From: Fimbriimonadales bacterium
GTDB lineage: Bacteria; Armatimonadota; Fimbriimonadia; Fimbriimonadales; ATM1
NCBI GenBank assembly: GCA_025922995.1
Contig: JAICGT010000037.1
Location: 1-8,370 of the forward strand
Length of the DNA: 8,370 bases
Direction of reading: 5' to 3'
The first letter of the stretch is position 1, and the number at the start of each line of letters is the position of its first letter. A program made the position numbers and the translations under genes. Below, in pieces: positions 6,961 to 8,370 of this stretch. Under the pieces are notes generated by a model. It had not been told where the DNA came from. It ran no database searches and worked only from the letters and a program-made list of their open reading frames with translations.

Positions 6961-6965
6961 AAGGA
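6960..6965 (+). promoter_or_regulatory. Ribosome binding site AAAGGA for the lipoprotein gene
   Basis: AAAGGA begins at the last base of the fucosidase stop codon and ends 8 bases before the ATG at 6974. It is the clearest Shine-Dalgarno sequence in the window. It supports the 6974 start, which also gives a proper basic leader (MIKK). Confidence 0.65.
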
Positions 6966-6973
6966 ATTAGCAA

Positions 6974-7762
6974 ATGATTAAAAAGAGTGTTGTGATTTGT
7001 TCCGGCCTTGCCGTGATTGCAGGATGCGGAGGCAGTGGGTCCATCGCCGAGGCGATCATTCGTTTCAACGAGACCTTGGCTTGGGCCGTCGGACTCGTCA
7101 ACGCCGCGCAAGCACCCCCTCCAGGGATGCCTCAAGTCGTGACCGTGACGCTTCCAGGCGGCGGGACGCAGCAGGCATATCAGCCCGGAGGCATTCAGCT
7201 CATGGACGGCAACGTCGTACTCATCGACCGAATCGTGCCCAAGTTCGTCCCCACAACGAACGCCCCGGATCCCGAGAATGACCGAGGCAAAATCTTCATC
7301 GATGGTGTCGACACCGGCTTAAAACTGAATTCGGTGGGTTTGATCGAAAACTCCGGCGGCGTGGTTCGCAACATGGCGATCCCGCGCGGCACGCGCGACT
7401 ACATCATCAAGGGTCCGCTTGAAGCTGCAGATGCAGGTCGCTCCCTCTATATCAAGCACGAGGTAGCGCTGCGATTCATGGTGCCCAATAACGGCGTGAC
7501 GACGCATCCCACTCGTTGGGTAGGCAAATTGCCGTCGAATTCGGGCACGACGGCTGACCTCACACTTCAACTTACCGTCCCTCCGTATGTAGCTGTCGCA
7601 GGGCGAGTTTTGGTGTTCCAGATGGGGGCGTTTGGCCCGTTCGGATTCGCTCCGAACGCGCAGGGCGTCCTAACGGTGCAGTTGCCCGGCGGCCAGCTGC
7701 CCACCATAATCCCGGCTGACGGCGTGGATTCGATGCAGATCCTTTCGTACGAACTGCCCTAA
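6974..7762 (+). CDS. Predicted lipoprotein of unknown function
   Basis: I do not recognise the family. The 262-residue product starts MIKKSVVICSGLAVIAGC, a type II signal peptide: basic start, hydrophobic core and lipobox IAG-C18. Cleavage would leave a lipid-modified Cys18 followed by a Gly/Ser spacer (GGSGS), and the protein would sit on the outer face of a membrane. A possible short helix follows (EAIIRFNETLAWAVGLVNAA), then Pro-rich and beta-rich sequence. Two similar strands, VTVTLPGG (56-63) and LTVQLPGG (233-240), lie near opposite ends. No catalytic motif is visible, and the mature part has no further cysteine. The gene follows the fucosidase by 13 bases and has its own ribosome binding site. 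Co-location hints at a surface role linked to the fucosidase or to the next gene, but nothing in the sequence shows that. Confidence 0.75.
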   Translation: MIKKSVVICSGLAVIAGCGGSGSIAEAIIRFNETLAWAVGLVNAAQAPPPGMPQVVTVTLPGGGTQQAYQPGGIQLMDGNVVLIDRIVPKFVPTTNAPDPENDRGKIFIDGVDTGLKLNSVGLIENSGGVVRNMAIPRGTRDYIIKGPLEAADAGRSLYIKHEVALRFMVPNNGVTTHPTRWVGKLPSNSGTTADLTLQLTVPPYVAVAGRVLVFQMGAFGPFGFAPNAQGVLTVQLPGGQLPTIIPADGVDSMQILSYELP

Positions 7763-7768
7763 CTGTGC

Positions 7769-8370
7769 ATGAAGCCCGCCGGAATACTGCTCGCAGTCGT
7801 TCCAGCTTCCGGCGGGGCAATTGCCTGGGGGCTTCTCTACGCGCACACGTACTGCGAGTTCGCCTTCCTTGCGTGGGTAATCGGCGCCGTGATCGGCATC
7901 ACCGCTGCGTCGTTTTGCTCTCGTCGGGTCGGCACGGCTATCGTATGTGCGGCGTTCGCGTTGGCTTCGATCGCAGCAGGCAAAACCTGCGCCATGAAGT
8001 GGTCGGCTGCAGATTCGTTCGCCTACTATTACTTAGAGGAATGGCTTTCGTTCGAGGCTTTTAAAGAGCTTGCGGAGGACGCCAAGGCGTTTGCAAAGAT
8101 CGACGATAGCGACAGCTATCCGCAGTTTATGGCCGAACGCCGGTATTCGAGGTCGGTCGTCGCCTCGGAGGTATCCGAAGCCGAGGTCGCCGACTTCGTC
8201 GAGTTCGACAAAGAGTGGCTGCTGTGGATGTACGACGAGCGGCCGACATACGCGGAATGGCGTATCGAAGTCGAGGATTACTATGCCGAGGAAGCACAAA
8301 AGCTGGCAAACGAGGACGCGAGGGGCATGACAGTCGTCGAAGCGGGCGGTTACGCTATCGAGTACCTAAC
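7769..8370 (+). CDS. Membrane protein of unknown function, 3' end cut by window
   Basis: The frame is open from the ATG at 7769 to the window end without a stop (200 codons), so the length is unknown. The first 72 residues hold three likely helices at about 5-24, 30-49 and 53-71. They are followed by a soluble, acidic, Tyr/Trp/Glu-rich region (for example YYYLEEWLSFEAF, DFVEFDKEWLLWMYDE, VEDYYAEEAQKLANED) with helical character. The ATG comes 6 bases after the lipoprotein stop and lacks a clear Shine-Dalgarno sequence, so it may depend on coupling. A GTG at 7765 in another frame opens a 99-residue frame, which I reject because this frame has the plausible membrane pattern and runs on. The first 16 codons carry a long inverted repeat (7775-7816). 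I cannot name a family. Confidence 0.7.
   Translation, partial: MKPAGILLAVVPASGGAIAWGLLYAHTYCEFAFLAWVIGAVIGITAASFCSRRVGTAIVCAAFALASIAAGKTCAMKWSAADSFAYYYLEEWLSFEAFKELAEDAKAFAKIDDSDSYPQFMAERRYSRSVVASEVSEAEVADFVEFDKEWLLWMYDERPTYAEWRIEVEDYYAEEAQKLANEDARGMTVVEAGGYAIEYL
7775..7816 (+). repeat. Inverted repeat, 10-base arms, at the start of the last gene
   Basis: CCCGCCGGAA (7775-7784) is a perfect reverse complement of TTCCGGCGGG (7807-7816), with a 22-base loop. The loop contains a smaller hairpin, ACTG-CTCG-CAGT (7786-7797). It covers roughly codons 3 to 16 of the last gene. No T-run follows, so it is not an intrinsic terminator. A stem in the mRNA could slow initiation or ribosome entry. It may also be chance in GC-rich coding sequence. 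Confidence 0.4.

Noticed and set aside
7765..8064. GTG-initiated 99-codon frame on the + strand
   Set aside because: It is Arg-rich without structure, while the neighbouring frame from the ATG at 7769 is longer, has membrane helices and stays open to the window end.
8104..8119. Hairpin GATAGC-GACA-GCTATC
   Set aside because: The 6-base stem is short, within coding sequence, and not followed by T-rich sequence.

Overview
This is a bacterial chromosome segment of moderately high GC. All ten genes are on the + strand and no gap between them exceeds 13 bases, so nothing longer than 300 bases lacks a gene. No RNA gene, mobile element, CRISPR array or convincing intrinsic terminator was seen. The order efp ... 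accB-like ... accC, nusB, folD is a widespread bacterial housekeeping order, also known from Bacillus and relatives. The two added genes (a Cys-rich membrane protein and a pilin-like protein) and the large secreted glycoside hydrolase suggest a free-living, envelope-rich, plant- or polymer-degrading lineage. Armatimonadota (Fimbriimonadia-like) is my best guess, but it is weak and rests on general impression.

Layout: 1-441 is the 3' part of efp (translation elongation factor P). 448-1563 encodes a six-helix membrane protein with a cytoplasmic eight-cysteine domain of the two-CW type. 1560-1922 encodes a biotin carboxyl carrier (AccB)-like protein at the accB position. Its biotin-accepting lysine is replaced by glycine and the thumb segment is missing. 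1919-2305 encodes a small pseudopilin-like membrane protein. 2306-3664 is accC (biotin carboxylase), 3654-4055 is nusB and 4052-4900 is folD. 4909-6960 encodes a secreted GH29 alpha-L-fucosidase with a chitobiase/Fn3-like module and a PA14 module. 6974-7762 encodes a lipoprotein of unknown function. 7769 to the window edge is a membrane protein of unknown function, cut by the window.

The genes from efp to folD are joined by ATGA overlaps, an 11-base overlap, one zero-base junction and one 6-base gap. They are most likely co-transcribed and translationally coupled. They supply translation (EF-P), the first half-reaction of acetyl-CoA carboxylase (AccC), transcription antitermination (NusB) and one-carbon folate metabolism (FolD). 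The most interesting point is that the gene in the accB slot cannot carry biotin in the normal way. This organism should therefore need a true BCCP gene elsewhere. The protein seen here may be a non-catalytic AccC partner, similar in concept to the plant BADC proteins that lack biotin and dampen plastid acetyl-CoA carboxylase. That regulatory role is an inference.
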